64,000 bases of DNA, taken from positions 1-64,000 of the forward strand of contig CAZIOS010000009.1 in NCBI GenBank assembly GCA_964540905.1. Reading direction: 5' to 3'. The stretch comes from VAYN01 sp964540905. Lineage in GTDB: Bacteria > Actinomycetota > Thermoleophilia > Solirubrobacterales > 70-9. The position numbers and the translations under genes are program-made. Below the pieces are notes generated by a model. The model saw only the letters and a list, made by a program, of their open reading frames with translations, was not told the origin of the DNA and did not search any database. This document shows, one piece after another, positions 47,484 through 56,384 of the stretch. The first letter of the stretch is position 1, and each line of letters begins with the position of its first letter.

Positions 47484-47747
47484 ATGAACCAGCGTCAGCT
47501 CTACCGGATGCGCGCGCCGGCCTCGGGCCGCGAGGCCCTCGCCCACGCCGAGCCGGGCCAGGTCTACGTCGACCGCGAGACCGGCGAGGAGATGGCGCCG
47601 GTGGCGATGGTGCTGCCGCTCGCCCCCTCGACCTCCTCCCTCCCCCGCACCCCGGCCAACCTCCGCGCCTGCCGCCGCTGCGACCAGCTGATCGGCCTCG
47701 ACGTCAGCGACTGCCCGTACTGCGGCCTGCGCCAGTCCGCGCTCTAG
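47484..47747 (+). CDS. Small zinc-ribbon protein
   Basis: The 87-aa protein ends with a zinc ribbon (CRRCDQLIGLDVSDCPYCG, two C-x2-C pairs) after a ~55-residue region with QVYVDRETGEEMAPVAMVLP. The ATG is 8 nt after TAGTCT (47470-47475), leaderless. It is divergent from the GT4 gene. Function unknown; nucleic-acid or protein binding through zinc is inference. Confidence 0.65.
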   Translation: MNQRQLYRMRAPASGREALAHAEPGQVYVDRETGEEMAPVAMVLPLAPSTSSLPRTPANLRACRRCDQLIGLDVSDCPYCGLRQSAL

Positions 47748-47759
47748 CCGATAGAGACC

Positions 47760-47948
47760 TCAGAGTCCCTCGCGTTCTTTGCGGAAAAGCTCCGGTCCCA
47801 GACCAACCGCCAGCACAACCAGCAAGAGCCCAAGGGCGATCAAATAGGCCACGCCCGTGCTTGCCCTGGTGAGGGCGACGGTTACTCCGCCGACCAGCCC
47901 AGCGATCTCCGGGAGGATGAAATGCGTTCGGACAAAACGTTTCATCAA
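47760..47948 (-). CDS. Small membrane protein
   Basis: The 62-aa product starts MMKRFVRTHFILPEIAGLVG and has two hydrophobic segments and a charged end (FRKEREGL). Its ATG overlaps the stop of the upstream small membrane gene (ATGA), so the two form a coupled pair. No family recognised. Confidence 0.55.
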   Translation of the reverse strand: MMKRFVRTHFILPEIAGLVGGVTVALTRASTGVAYLIALGLLLVVLAVGLGPELFRKEREGL

Positions 47949-48196
47949 CCTGAGAGTACCTGAACCACCACACAGGCGGAATAGAACAACGCTCCGATCC
48001 GAAAGCCCCAGAGACCGCCGATGCGGATTGCCCGATCTCGCTTTGCACTGGGTGCCTCACTGAGGAGGACACCCATCAGAACGCCGCTGGCACCTGCCAG
48101 GGCAAAGGGAAAGCCGAGGCCAATGCTTTCGGGCCACGGATTCTGGACGCGGGGGAGAACGGCGCCAGCGGCGACTTCCTGGATCACTCCAACCAT
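47945..48196 (-). CDS. Small membrane protein, first of a coupled pair
   Basis: The 83-aa product has hydrophobic helices (FPFALAGASGVLMGVLLSEA and LWGFRIGALFYSACVVVQVL) separated by a basic loop (KRDRAIR). Its stop overlaps the start of the following small membrane gene. AT content in this stretch is higher than in the neighbouring operons. No family recognised. Confidence 0.5.
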   Translation of the reverse strand: MVGVIQEVAAGAVLPRVQNPWPESIGLGFPFALAGASGVLMGVLLSEAPSAKRDRAIRIGGLWGFRIGALFYSACVVVQVLSG

Positions 48197-48438
48197 GCCG
48201 CGATACTGAGACCTGAAAGCGCACGCGTGGCGCGCAGGACGTCAGAACTTCATCGCAAAAGCATCCCGGAAGCTTCCGCACAACGCGACCGTGGCGTGGG
48301 AAGAGGTCCGGGTGTCCCTCCGAACGTTTTGCGCTGGAGGAGCGCAGTTCCATCGGGGCGTCAGCCGCCGCCTTCTCCTTCGACGATGAGCGAGAGAGGA
48401 GGGATACCCGGCCCTCTTCTCGCACCGCTCTCGCGCCC

Positions 48439-49200
48439 TTACGGTTTCTTGACCAACGTCGCCGTGTAGAGCAGCCGCGCGTTGGAGTAGTAGCAGCCGT
48501 AGGTCTTGATCTTGCCGACCCCCTGCTGCGGGTGGCCGTTCTGGATGTCTTCCTTGGAGGCGCAGTGTTCGGGCAGGCGGCTGCCGCGCCAGGTGTTTTC
48601 GGCGGAGACGTTGAAGGCGAACATCGGCGCCCAGGTGGGGACGGTGAGGGCGACGACCTGGCCCTGGAGCACGGTCAGGGGGTGTTCGAGGGCAAAGATC
48701 GGGGTGCTGCCGAAGTAGGGGTTGAGCACCTCGACCGGGCTCTGCCGAACCAGCGTGTACTGGGGCGGCTTGCTGCCTTCGACCGGGCGCAGGACGCCGA
48801 TCCGCGCCTCCGACGGTTCGCCGAGGAATTCGTTGAAGAAGCTGACCTCGTCGGTGGTCGTCGCGGTTTCCACGGTCGACGGCTTGGCGAGGGTGATCGA
48901 CCAGGCGACGATCTTGCCTTCGAAAGGGGCTTCGTAGGGTCGGGCGACGCCGCCGGCGACCGCCTGGAAGCCGGTCACGTGACCCTCGACCCGGCAGGGG
49001 GTGATCTCGACGTTGTTGACGATCTTGCCCGGGCACGAGGGCGGCGGCGTTTCCGCGGTCTGGCCGAGCACGAGCACGCGCAACGGCGCCGAGTCGGCGT
49101 CCCTGGGAACAACGATCGCGACCAGGACCGCCAGCAGGCAGGCGCCCACGACCAGGGCCCAGGCCCGGGAGTGCTGGCTCGTCTTCTGCGTGAGAGGCAT
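48439..49200 (-). CDS. Secreted protein of unknown function
   Basis: The 253-aa product has an uncleaved or Sec-type N-terminal helix (WALVVGACLLAVLVAIVV). Then follow four or more cysteines (SCPGK..., TPCRVEG, HCASKED, YGCYYSN) and a beta-rich body with YEAPFEGKIVAWSITLAKPS, FFNEFLGEPSEARIGVLRPV and LQGQVVALTVPTWAPMFAFN. I recall similar proteins in Solirubrobacterales genomes without assigned function. It is probably extracellular and beta-sandwich-like. It is transcribed alone, with 242 bp of featureless sequence downstream (48197-48438). Confidence 0.65.
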   Translation of the reverse strand: MPLTQKTSQHSRAWALVVGACLLAVLVAIVVPRDADSAPLRVLVLGQTAETPPPSCPGKIVNNVEITPCRVEGHVTGFQAVAGGVARPYEAPFEGKIVAWSITLAKPSTVETATTTDEVSFFNEFLGEPSEARIGVLRPVEGSKPPQYTLVRQSPVEVLNPYFGSTPIFALEHPLTVLQGQVVALTVPTWAPMFAFNVSAENTWRGSRLPEHCASKEDIQNGHPQQGVGKIKTYGCYYSNARLLYTATLVKKP

Positions 49201-49331
49201 TGGATTTAGAGAAACACGGGGCGAATGGCCCGGTTGCGCCCGGATTCTGCCGTCCGCGTCGGGGGAATGGCGCGGCGAGGCGCCGCTTGCACGATCCCGG
49301 CCAGTCGGGGGCGGTAGGGTTGCCCCGCCAG

Positions 49332-49535
49332 ATGGAGGCTTCCAACCGCGCAGACGATTTCATCCCAGCCGGTCTCGCCTCCCTCGGAATCGAGGCCGAC
49401 GAGGTCGAGCTGGCGGTGATCGGCGCCGCCCACGAGCTGTTCTGGCCGGCGATCCTCGACCTCTACGAGCTCGACACCGGCGCCGTCGCCCCCGAGCCCC
49501 TTCCCGACCTCTCGCGAGCACCGGCGATTTCGTGA
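49332..49535 (+). CDS. GatC/AtzG-like small subunit preceding an amidase
   Basis: The 67-aa protein (ADDFIPAGLASLGIEADEVE with a LFWPAILDLYELD helix) resembles the small helical partners (GatC or AtzG) encoded before amidase-signature enzymes. Its stop overlaps the GTG of the amidase (GTGA), so the two are translated together. A TAGGGT hexamer lies 11 nt upstream of the ATG. The similarity is by size, helical character and position rather than a strong motif. Confidence 0.55.
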   Translation: MEASNRADDFIPAGLASLGIEADEVELAVIGAAHELFWPAILDLYELDTGAVAPEPLPDLSRAPAIS

Positions 49536-50902
49536 GCGCGCTCGACCTCTCGCTGCATGAGCAGGCGGCGGCGATCGCCAGCGGCGAGACCGACCCGGCG
49601 GCGCTGCTGGAGGCGGCGCTGACGCGGATCGAGCACCGCAACCCGGCGCTCAACGCCGTTGTCGCGACCTTCCCCGAGCGTTCGCGCGAGATGCTCGCCG
49701 CCGCCCCCGCCGGCCCGCTGCGCGGCGTCCCGGTCGTGATCAAGGACGAGTGGCCGCTGCCCTGGCGGGCGCAGCGCTTCGGCGCCGCCGAGATGATCGG
49801 CCCGGCCGCGGCCGGCGAGTCCGGCCCCTACCGGGCGCTGCGCGACGCCGGCGCGGTCCTGGTCGGCGTCGGCAACATGCACGAGCTCGGCGCCAGCAGC
49901 ACCGGCAACCTCTCCGTCTACGGCGCCGCCCACAACCCCTGGGACCTCGAGCGCTGTCCCGGCGGCTCCTCCAGCGGCCCCGCCGCCGCGGTCGCCGCCC
50001 GCCTTGTCGCCGGCGCGGTCGGCGCCGACGGGGTCGGCTCGATCCGCTTCCCCGCCGCCTACTGCGGCCTGACCGGGCTGAAGCCGACCTTCGGCCGCGC
50101 GGCGATGGACGGCCACCACATGGCCGGGATCTCGACCACGATCGTCGCCGGCCCGCTCTGCGCCGACGCCGCCGACGCCCGCCTGCTGGGCTCGGTGCTG
50201 TGCGGCGAGGAGCTGGCGGCGGGCGAGGCGCGCGGGCTGCGGATCGGCGTCGTCCGCGACGCCGTCGCCGAGGACGTCGCGCCGGCGGTCGCCACGGCCT
50301 GCGCGGCGGCGATCGAGGCGCTGCGCGAGCAGAGCGGCGGCGAGGTGCTGGAGATCGAGCTCCCCGACCTCGACGCCGCGGCGCTGGCGGCGGTGCTGAT
50401 CGCCAACACCGAGGGCCTCGCCGGCCTCAGCCCGAGCCGGCTGCGCCGGCTCGACCCGGAGCTGAGCCCGATCGCCCGCGGCCTGCTCAAGTACCGGCTG
50501 CTGCTGCCGGCCGCGGCCGGTATCAAGGCGCAGCGGGTGCGGACGCTGATGCGGCGCCGGCTCGCCGCCCTCTTCGAGCAGGTCGACGTGATCGCCTGGC
50601 CGACGGTGCCGGCGGTGGCGCCGCCGCTGGCAGCGCCGCTGGTCGAGCTGCCCTCCGGCACGCTGACCGCCGACCAGGCCAACGTCCGCGGCGCCGGCCT
50701 CGCCAACCTCGCCGGGATCCCGGCGATCAGCGTCCCCGTCGGATCGTCCGAGGGATTGCCGATCGGGCTGCAGCTGCAGGCGGCCTGGGGCCGCGACGAG
50801 CTGCTGCTCGACGCCGCCGAGGCGCTCGAGCGAGCGACCGCGCGACGCTGGGTCGAGGCGCTGCCGCCACTGGCCCGCGAGGCCGAGACGGCGGGGGCGT
50901 AG
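49532..50902 (+). CDS. Amidase-signature family hydrolase (GatA/AtzF-like)
   Basis: The 456-aa enzyme has the Ser-cis-Ser-Lys triad: Lys71 (PVVIKDEW), the CPGGSSSGPAAAV loop (Ser146-148) and the nucleophile Ser170 in GADGVGSIRFPAA. It hydrolyses a carboxamide of unknown identity. GatB is not nearby, so it is unlikely to be the tRNA amidotransferase; a catabolic amidase with its small partner is more probable. Three ABC-exporter genes follow closely (3 nt gap), possibly in one transcript. Confidence 0.9.
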   Translation: MSALDLSLHEQAAAIASGETDPAALLEAALTRIEHRNPALNAVVATFPERSREMLAAAPAGPLRGVPVVIKDEWPLPWRAQRFGAAEMIGPAAAGESGPYRALRDAGAVLVGVGNMHELGASSTGNLSVYGAAHNPWDLERCPGGSSSGPAAAVAARLVAGAVGADGVGSIRFPAAYCGLTGLKPTFGRAAMDGHHMAGISTTIVAGPLCADAADARLLGSVLCGEELAAGEARGLRIGVVRDAVAEDVAPAVATACAAAIEALREQSGGEVLEIELPDLDAAALAAVLIANTEGLAGLSPSRLRRLDPELSPIARGLLKYRLLLPAAAGIKAQRVRTLMRRRLAALFEQVDVIAWPTVPAVAPPLAAPLVELPSGTLTADQANVRGAGLANLAGIPAISVPVGSSEGLPIGLQLQAAWGRDELLLDAAEALERATARRWVEALPPLAREAETAGA

Positions 50903-50904
50903 CG

Positions 50905-51876
50905 ATGCCGGCGATCGTCGTCCGCGGGCTCGAGCGCGCCTTCGCCGAAGTGCTGGCGGTACAGGGGATCGACCTCGAGGTCGCCGAGGGCGAAATCTAC
51001 GGCTTCCTTGGCCCCAACGGCGCCGGCAAGACGACGACGGTGCGGATGCTGACGACCCTGCTGCTGCCGACCGGCGGCGAGGCCACCGTCGCCGGCCACG
51101 ACGTCGTCAGGGAGGCGCGGGCGGTGCGCTCCTCGATCGGCGTCGCCCTGCAGGAAGCGGCGCTGGACCCGCTGATGACCGGCCGCGAGCTGATCCGCCT
51201 GCAGGCGACGCTGCAGGGCATCGCCACCGCCGAGGGCCGCAGGCGCGCCGACGACCTGCTGGAGCGGGTCGACCTCGCCGCCGCCGCCGACCGCCGCGTC
51301 GGCACCTACTCGGGCGGGATGCAGCGCCGGCTCGACCTCGCCGCCGCGCTCGTGCACGAACCGCGGGTGCTGTTCCTCGACGAGCCGACCACCGGGCTCG
51401 ACCCGGTCAGCCGCAAGACGATCTGGGAAGAGGTGCAGGCGCTGAACGACGACGGCACCACCGTCTTCCTCACCACCCAGTACCTGGAGGAGGCCGACCA
51501 GCTCGCCGACAACGTCGGCATCATCGACAGCGGCCGGATCGTCGCCGAAGGGACGCCGGAAGCGCTCAAGGCCGAGGTCGGCAACCCGCACGTGCAGCTG
51601 CAGCTCGCCGCCGGCTCGGTCGCCGAGGCGGAGCGGATCCTGCGGCCGCTCGGCAAGCTGCTGCCGCCCAAGGACGGCAAGAAGGTCCTGGTCGAGGTCG
51701 AGAACGGCGCCGCCGACATCCCCCGCGTCGTCCGCACCCTCGACGACGCCGGGATCGCGGTCGAGTCGCTGGAGCTGGTGCGGCCGACCCTCGACGACGT
51801 CTTCGTCGCCAAGACCGGCTACCACCTCGAGGAGGAGAGCGAGGAGAACGCCGAGAAGGCGCCGGTCGAGGTATGA
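50905..51876 (+). CDS. ABC exporter ATP-binding protein (DrrA-like)
   Basis: The 323-aa protein has Walker A GPNGAGKTT (36-44), signature YSGGMQRRLDLAAALV, Walker B VLFLDEPTTGLD and the DrrA-type C-terminal domain (VQLQLAAGSVAEAERILRPL). DrrA/DrrB-type exporters use two ABC-2 permeases, both of which follow. An acidic tail (EEESEENAEKAPVEV) closes the protein. ATGA overlap with the first permease. The substrate is likely a hydrophobic compound; identity unknown. Confidence 0.94.
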   Translation: MPAIVVRGLERAFAEVLAVQGIDLEVAEGEIYGFLGPNGAGKTTTVRMLTTLLLPTGGEATVAGHDVVREARAVRSSIGVALQEAALDPLMTGRELIRLQATLQGIATAEGRRRADDLLERVDLAAAADRRVGTYSGGMQRRLDLAAALVHEPRVLFLDEPTTGLDPVSRKTIWEEVQALNDDGTTVFLTTQYLEEADQLADNVGIIDSGRIVAEGTPEALKAEVGNPHVQLQLAAGSVAEAERILRPLGKLLPPKDGKKVLVEVENGAADIPRVVRTLDDAGIAVESLELVRPTLDDVFVAKTGYHLEEESEENAEKAPVEV

Positions 51877-52658
51877 GCTCCGTCGCCGTCAACGCGCGGG
51901 TGGTGCGGGCGCTGGGGATGCGCTCGATCCGCCAGACCTTCCGCCGGCCGCAGCTGATCGCGCCGATCATCGTCTTCCCGACCCTGCTGCTGGCGCTGCA
52001 GACCGGCGGCGCCGGCGCGGCGATCCACCTGCCCGGCTTCCCGCCGGTGCAGAGCTTCCTCCAGTTCATGCTGGCCGGAGCGATGATGCAGTCGCTGATG
52101 CTGGCCGGCAACAGCGGCGGCATCGCGCTCGCGGTCGACATCGAGATGGGCTTCACCGACCGCCTCTTCTCGGCCCCGATCCCGCGCTTCGCGATCGTCC
52201 TCGGGCGCCTCGCCGGGACCGCGGCGCTGGGCCTCTTCGCCTCGCTCTGGTTCCTCGCGATCGGGCTGATCTTCGGCGCCGAAATCGAGAGCGGCGTCGC
52301 CGGGGCGCTGCTGGCAGTGGTGTTGGTCACCACCTCGGCGCTGGCGGTCGGCGGCATCGGCGCCGCGATCGCGCTGCGGACCGGCAGCGCCAGCGTCGTC
52401 CAGGGCCTGTTCCCGCTGGTCCTCGTCGTCCTCTTCCTCTCCTCCGCCTTCTTCCCGCAGGAACTGATGATCGAGCCGGCGAAGACGATCGCCCACTACA
52501 ACCCGCTCAGCTTCATCGTCGAAGGCATCCGCGAACCGATGATCGCCGGCATCGACGCCTCGGTCACCCTCGACGCGGTGCTGGCGATCCTCGGCATCGT
52601 CGTCCTCGGCCTCGTCCTCAGCGCCCGGGCGCTGCGCCACCGACTGCGGGTGGGCTGA
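51873..52658 (+). CDS. ABC-2 type permease (DrrB-like), first
   Basis: The 261-aa protein has six TM helices, an FRRPQLIAPIIVFPTLLLAL opening, DIEMGFTDRLFSAPIPRFAI after TM2 and YNPLSFIVEGIREPM near the end, all typical of ABC-2 permeases. Together with the second permease it forms the membrane part of the exporter. Overlaps both neighbours by one to four bases. Confidence 0.92.
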   Translation: MSSVAVNARVVRALGMRSIRQTFRRPQLIAPIIVFPTLLLALQTGGAGAAIHLPGFPPVQSFLQFMLAGAMMQSLMLAGNSGGIALAVDIEMGFTDRLFSAPIPRFAIVLGRLAGTAALGLFASLWFLAIGLIFGAEIESGVAGALLAVVLVTTSALAVGGIGAAIALRTGSASVVQGLFPLVLVVLFLSSAFFPQELMIEPAKTIAHYNPLSFIVEGIREPMIAGIDASVTLDAVLAILGIVVLGLVLSARALRHRLRVG

Positions 52659-53449
52659 TGGAGGCGGCCGTCGCGATACCCGCCTGGCGCACCAACCTGG
52701 CGACGATCGCCGCCCTGATGACGCGGGCCAAGAACGAGCTGATCCGGGTGCCGGGGGCGGCGATCCCGGGCGTCCTCGCGCCGACGATCTTCTTCCTCGG
52801 CCTCAACGGAGTCTTCGGCGCCCTGACCCAGCTGCGCGGCTTCAGCACCGGCAGCTACGAGAGCTTCATCGTCCCGATCAGCATGCTGCAGGGCGCCGGC
52901 TTCACCGGTGCCGCCGCCGGCGTCAACCTCGCCCGCGACATCGAGCAGGGCTGGCTCGACCGGCTGCTGGTCTCCCCCGCCCCACGCTGGGTGCTGCTCG
53001 CCGGCACCGTGCTGGCGGCCAGCGCCCGGGCGCTGATCCCGGCCACCTTCGTGCTGACGATCGCGCTGGCGCTCGGCGCCCACTTCCCCGGCATCGACGG
53101 GCTCCTGGTCAGCTACTTCATGGTCGCGGCGATGGCGGCGGTCGCCGCCTGCTGGGCCTCGATGCTGGCGCTGCACTTCAAGAGCCAGTCGGCGGCACCG
53201 CTGATGCAGTCGGGGATGATGGCGCTGATCCTGACCACCACCGCCTACGCGCCGCTGGCGCTGCTGCAGGGCTGGCTGGCGCGCATCGCCCGCGTCAACC
53301 CGGTCACCGACGTGGTCGAAGCGACCCGGCAGGGCTTCGTCGGCAGCGTCACCTGGGCCGAAACCTGGCCCGGGCTGCTGGCCCTGGCCGGCCTGCTGGC
53401 GCTGCTGGGGACGCTGGCACTGCGCGAGATGCGCCGCACGGCGCTGTGA
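52658..53449 (+). CDS. ABC-2 type permease, second
   Basis: The 263-aa protein has six TM helices, NLARDIEQGWLDRLLVSPAP after the second helix and RVNPVTDVVEATRQGFVG near the end, the ABC-2 consensus. It completes the heteromeric exporter. Its stop overlaps the GTG of the glycoside-hydrolase gene. Confidence 0.92.
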   Translation: MEAAVAIPAWRTNLATIAALMTRAKNELIRVPGAAIPGVLAPTIFFLGLNGVFGALTQLRGFSTGSYESFIVPISMLQGAGFTGAAAGVNLARDIEQGWLDRLLVSPAPRWVLLAGTVLAASARALIPATFVLTIALALGAHFPGIDGLLVSYFMVAAMAAVAACWASMLALHFKSQSAAPLMQSGMMALILTTTAYAPLALLQGWLARIARVNPVTDVVEATRQGFVGSVTWAETWPGLLALAGLLALLGTLALREMRRTAL

Positions 53450-54678
53450 GTCCGCGGCGCCACTCCGAGCCGGTCCGCTATACCGAGGCCGCCGCTCCCA
53501 CCGCCGTCGCCCTGGCCGAGCGGGTGCTGCGCTGGAACTGGCAGGAGGGCGAGCGCGACGGCTTCCGCTACCGCTACACCCGGCCCAGCCCCGGCCGCTA
53601 CCCCTGGCAGTGGTACTGGGATTCCTGCTTCGCGGCGATCGTCTGGCGCCGCTTCGACGTCAGCCGCGCCCGAGCCGAGCTGGAGAGCCTGCTGGCGGCG
53701 CAGCGCCCGAACGGCTTCGTCGGCCACACGATCTTCTGGAACCACCCGGTCTCCTACGACCGCCTGCCCTTCTACAACGTCGCCTCGCGGCGCTCGCTGC
53801 AGACCGAGACGATCCAGCCGCCGCTGCTGGCCTGGGCCTGGCGGATCGCCGTCGGCGACCCGGCGCTGGAGCCGCGGATCGGCGCCCAGGCCGACTGGCT
53901 CGCCGCCAACCGCGACCTCGAGGGCGACGGGCTGCTCTGGATCGTGCAGCCGGACGAGTCGGGTCTCGACGCCTCGCCGAAGTTCGAACCGGTCTGGGGC
54001 TGGCACGCCAACGGCCGGCTCGGCTTCCCGCTGCTGGTCCGGCGCAACCGCCGCCTCGACTTCGACGCGCGGCGGGTCGGCGAGCGCGGCTGGCCGCTGC
54101 TCTGCGAGACGCTGGTCAACACGATGTGGTCGCTCTCGCTGCAGGCGCTGGGCCGACCCTCGGCGACGCCGGCGCTGATCGCGCGGCTCTGGGACGAGCG
54201 CCGCGGCCTCTTCCTCGACCAGGCACAGCCCGGCGGGACGCGGCCGGGGGTCGTCACCTGGGCCTCGCTGGCGCCGCTGGCGCTGCCGGACCTGCCGCCG
54301 GAGATCGGCCGCCGCCTGGTCGAGGAGCACCTGCTGGACGAGCGCGAGTTCCTGACCACGGTGGCGCCGCCCTCGGTGTCGGTCGCGGAGCCGAGCTACG
54401 AGCCCGGCGGCGGCCGTGGCCCGATCCGCCGCTACTGGCGCGGCCCGACCTGGGTCAACGCGGCCTGGATGGTCTGGCTCGGCCTGCGCCGGCTCGGCTA
54501 CGAGCGCGAGGCGAAGCGCCTGGCCGACGGTGTGATCGGCGCCGCCCTGCGCGAAGGCCTGCGCGAGTACTACGACCCCCGCACGGGCAGGGGCTTGGGC
54601 GCCAAGAACTTCGCCTGGTCAGCCCTGATCGCGGAGATGGCGGAACCAGACCCCGCGGCCGTGAGCAGCCACCTGTAG
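53446..54678 (+). CDS. GH63-like (alpha/alpha)6-barrel glycosidase
   Basis: The 410-aa protein has YPWQWYWDSCFAAIVWRRFD at the start of the barrel, QTETIQPPLLAWA, GLDASPKFEPVW, the conserved YWRGPTWVNAAWMVWLGL and a final EYYDPRTGRGLGAKNFAWSA block. These match GH63-type enzymes such as mannosylglycerate/glucosylglycerate hydrolases and trehalase-like proteins, with acidic catalytic residues in WDSCF and EYYDP regions. Compatible-solute or glycogen-related sugar hydrolysis is inferred. It is coupled to the ABC exporter, which could supply a link to sugar export. Confidence 0.8.
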   Translation: MSPRRHSEPVRYTEAAAPTAVALAERVLRWNWQEGERDGFRYRYTRPSPGRYPWQWYWDSCFAAIVWRRFDVSRARAELESLLAAQRPNGFVGHTIFWNHPVSYDRLPFYNVASRRSLQTETIQPPLLAWAWRIAVGDPALEPRIGAQADWLAANRDLEGDGLLWIVQPDESGLDASPKFEPVWGWHANGRLGFPLLVRRNRRLDFDARRVGERGWPLLCETLVNTMWSLSLQALGRPSATPALIARLWDERRGLFLDQAQPGGTRPGVVTWASLAPLALPDLPPEIGRRLVEEHLLDEREFLTTVAPPSVSVAEPSYEPGGGRGPIRRYWRGPTWVNAAWMVWLGLRRLGYEREAKRLADGVIGAALREGLREYYDPRTGRGLGAKNFAWSALIAEMAEPDPAAVSSHL

Positions 54679-54685
54679 GGACGGC

Positions 54686-54904
54686 TTATTTGTAGCGGTA
54701 GGTAATTCGACCGCGGTCGAGGTCGTACGGCGAAAGCTCGATCTTGACCCGGTCGCCCGGCAAGATCCTGATGTAATGGCGGCGCATCTTGCCGGAGATG
54801 TGGCCGAGCACGTCGTGGCCGTTGTCGAGTTTGACCCGGAACATCGTGTTGGGGAGAGCCTCGGTGATCTCCCCCTCCATTTCGATCTTTTCCTCTTTGG
54901 CCAT
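54686..54904 (-). CDS. infA: Translation initiation factor IF-1
   Basis: The 72-aa OB-fold protein is complete: MAKEEKIEMEGEITEALPNT followed by MFRVKLDNGHDVLGHISGKM and ending with DLDRGRITYRYK. IF-1 assists start-codon selection on the 30S subunit. In many actinobacteria infA lies with rpmJ and rpsM, but here it stands alone between a convergent glycosidase and the CCA-adding enzyme gene. An SD-like GAGG is not obvious; the gene starts 40 bp after its upstream neighbour. Confidence 0.98.
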   Translation of the reverse strand: MAKEEKIEMEGEITEALPNTMFRVKLDNGHDVLGHISGKMRRHYIRILPGDRVKIELSPYDLDRGRITYRYK

Positions 54905-54944
54905 GCGGCGGGCAGCGTACCTGACCCAGGGCGCCAGCCGCGGG

Positions 54945-56384
54945 TCAGGACTGCTCGGCGGACCAAACCGCCCAGTTGCGCGCGTGCGCCAGCGCCGCGG
55001 CGCGGTCGGCGACCTCGCCGGCGTACTGGGCCGCCTCGAGCTCGGCGAGGACGCGCCCCAGCTCGGGGCCGGGGCCGATGTCGAGCTCGGCCGCCAGCTC
55101 GTCGCCGCGCAGCAGCGGCGGCGGCGGGCCCTGGCGGCGCCAGTCGAGTGCCGCGGCGATCATCTCCCGCGCCAGGCCGAGGTGGGCCTCGACCATCTCC
55201 GGGCTGGCGATCGGCCCGGCGCCGCGGGCCGAGAGCCGGTCGGCGACGGTCAGCAGGGTGACGTCGACCGCGACCGGTTCGGTCGCGCGCAGGTACTCGT
55301 GGACGCGGCGCGGCGGCAGCGGCGCCTCCGGGATCAGGAAGCCGAGTCGAAGGTGATGCAGGGTCAGCCCCTGCAGGTGCTGACTGAGGCGGCGGCTGGC
55401 CCGCAGCCGGGCGCAGATCGCGGCGACGATCTCGGCCCCGGTGCGATCGTGGCCGCGAAAGCCGACGAAGCCGCCCTGCTCGCTGCGGGTGCCGGGCTTG
55501 CCGACGTCGTGGAAGAGGGCGCCGAAGCGCAGCGCCGTGCCGCGGCTGAACTCGTCGGCGAGGGGCTCGGCCAGCAGCGCCGCCACCTCCCCGGCGCGCT
55601 CGCCGGCGAAGCGCTCGAGGTCGGCCTCGACCTCGAGCGTGTGGGCGAGCACGGCGAGGGTGTGGCCGTGGACGTCGAGGTGGTGGTTGGGGCCCTGCTC
55701 GACCCCGCGCAGCGCCTCCAGCTCGGGCAGGACGACGGCGGTCAGGCCGAGCTCGTCGAGCAGGGCGAGGCCGCGCAGCGGATCGGGGCCGCCGAGCAGC
55801 TGCCGCAGCTCCGCCAGCTGGCGCTCGCCGGCGGGGTCGGCGGCGCTGCCCGCGGCGGCGCGGGCGAGGGCGGCGGTGCCGGGGTCGATCTCGAGCCCGA
55901 GCTCGGTGGCGAGGCGCGGCGCCCGCAGCAGCCGCAGCGGGTCGCCGGCGAAGCTGCGCTCGCCGACCGCGCGCAGGAGCCTGCGGTCGAGGTCGGCGAG
56001 ACCGCCGAAGGGGTCGACCGGCTCGCCGCCGGCGAGCGGCACGGCGACCGCACCCACGGTGAAGTCGCGCTCGCCGAGGTCGGCCTCGATGCCCTCGCCG
56101 CGCAGGGCGGTGGCGTCGACCTGCCAGGCGCGGTCGCGCGCGACGATGCGCCAGGTGCCGAACTCGGCCGAGAGCTCGAAGGCGTGCTCACCGAGCTCGG
56201 CGGCGAGCGCCCGCGCCGCGGCGCCGGGGTCGCCGGCGACGGCGAGGTCGAGGTCGTCGACCTCGCGCCCGAGCGCGGCGTCGCGGACGGCGCCGCCGAC
56301 GACCCAGACCCCCTCCCGCTCGCCGAGCGCGCGGCGAGCGGCCGCCACCAGGGGCGAAGCGGCGAGGCGCTCGGCGACGCTCAT
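54945..56384 (-). CDS. cca: CCA-adding tRNA nucleotidyltransferase with HD domain
   Basis: The 479-aa protein has the nucleotidyltransferase motif VVGGAVRDAALGREVDDLDL (catalytic Asp44 and Asp46), the RNA-binding RDFTVGAVAV and GGLADLDRRLLRAVG, and an HD domain (NHHLDVHGHTLAVLAHTLE, then FHDVGKPGTRS). It adds or repairs the 3' CCA of tRNAs; neither tRNA in this window encodes CCA, so the enzyme is needed. The start overlaps the alanine racemase stop. A poly(A) polymerase role cannot be excluded by sequence alone. Confidence 0.9.
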   Translation of the reverse strand: MSVAERLAASPLVAAARRALGEREGVWVVGGAVRDAALGREVDDLDLAVAGDPGAAARALAAELGEHAFELSAEFGTWRIVARDRAWQVDATALRGEGIEADLGERDFTVGAVAVPLAGGEPVDPFGGLADLDRRLLRAVGERSFAGDPLRLLRAPRLATELGLEIDPGTAALARAAAGSAADPAGERQLAELRQLLGGPDPLRGLALLDELGLTAVVLPELEALRGVEQGPNHHLDVHGHTLAVLAHTLEVEADLERFAGERAGEVAALLAEPLADEFSRGTALRFGALFHDVGKPGTRSEQGGFVGFRGHDRTGAEIVAAICARLRASRRLSQHLQGLTLHHLRLGFLIPEAPLPPRRVHEYLRATEPVAVDVTLLTVADRLSARGAGPIASPEMVEAHLGLAREMIAAALDWRRQGPPPPLLRGDELAAELDIGPGPELGRVLAELEAAQYAGEVADRAAALAHARNWAVWSAEQS

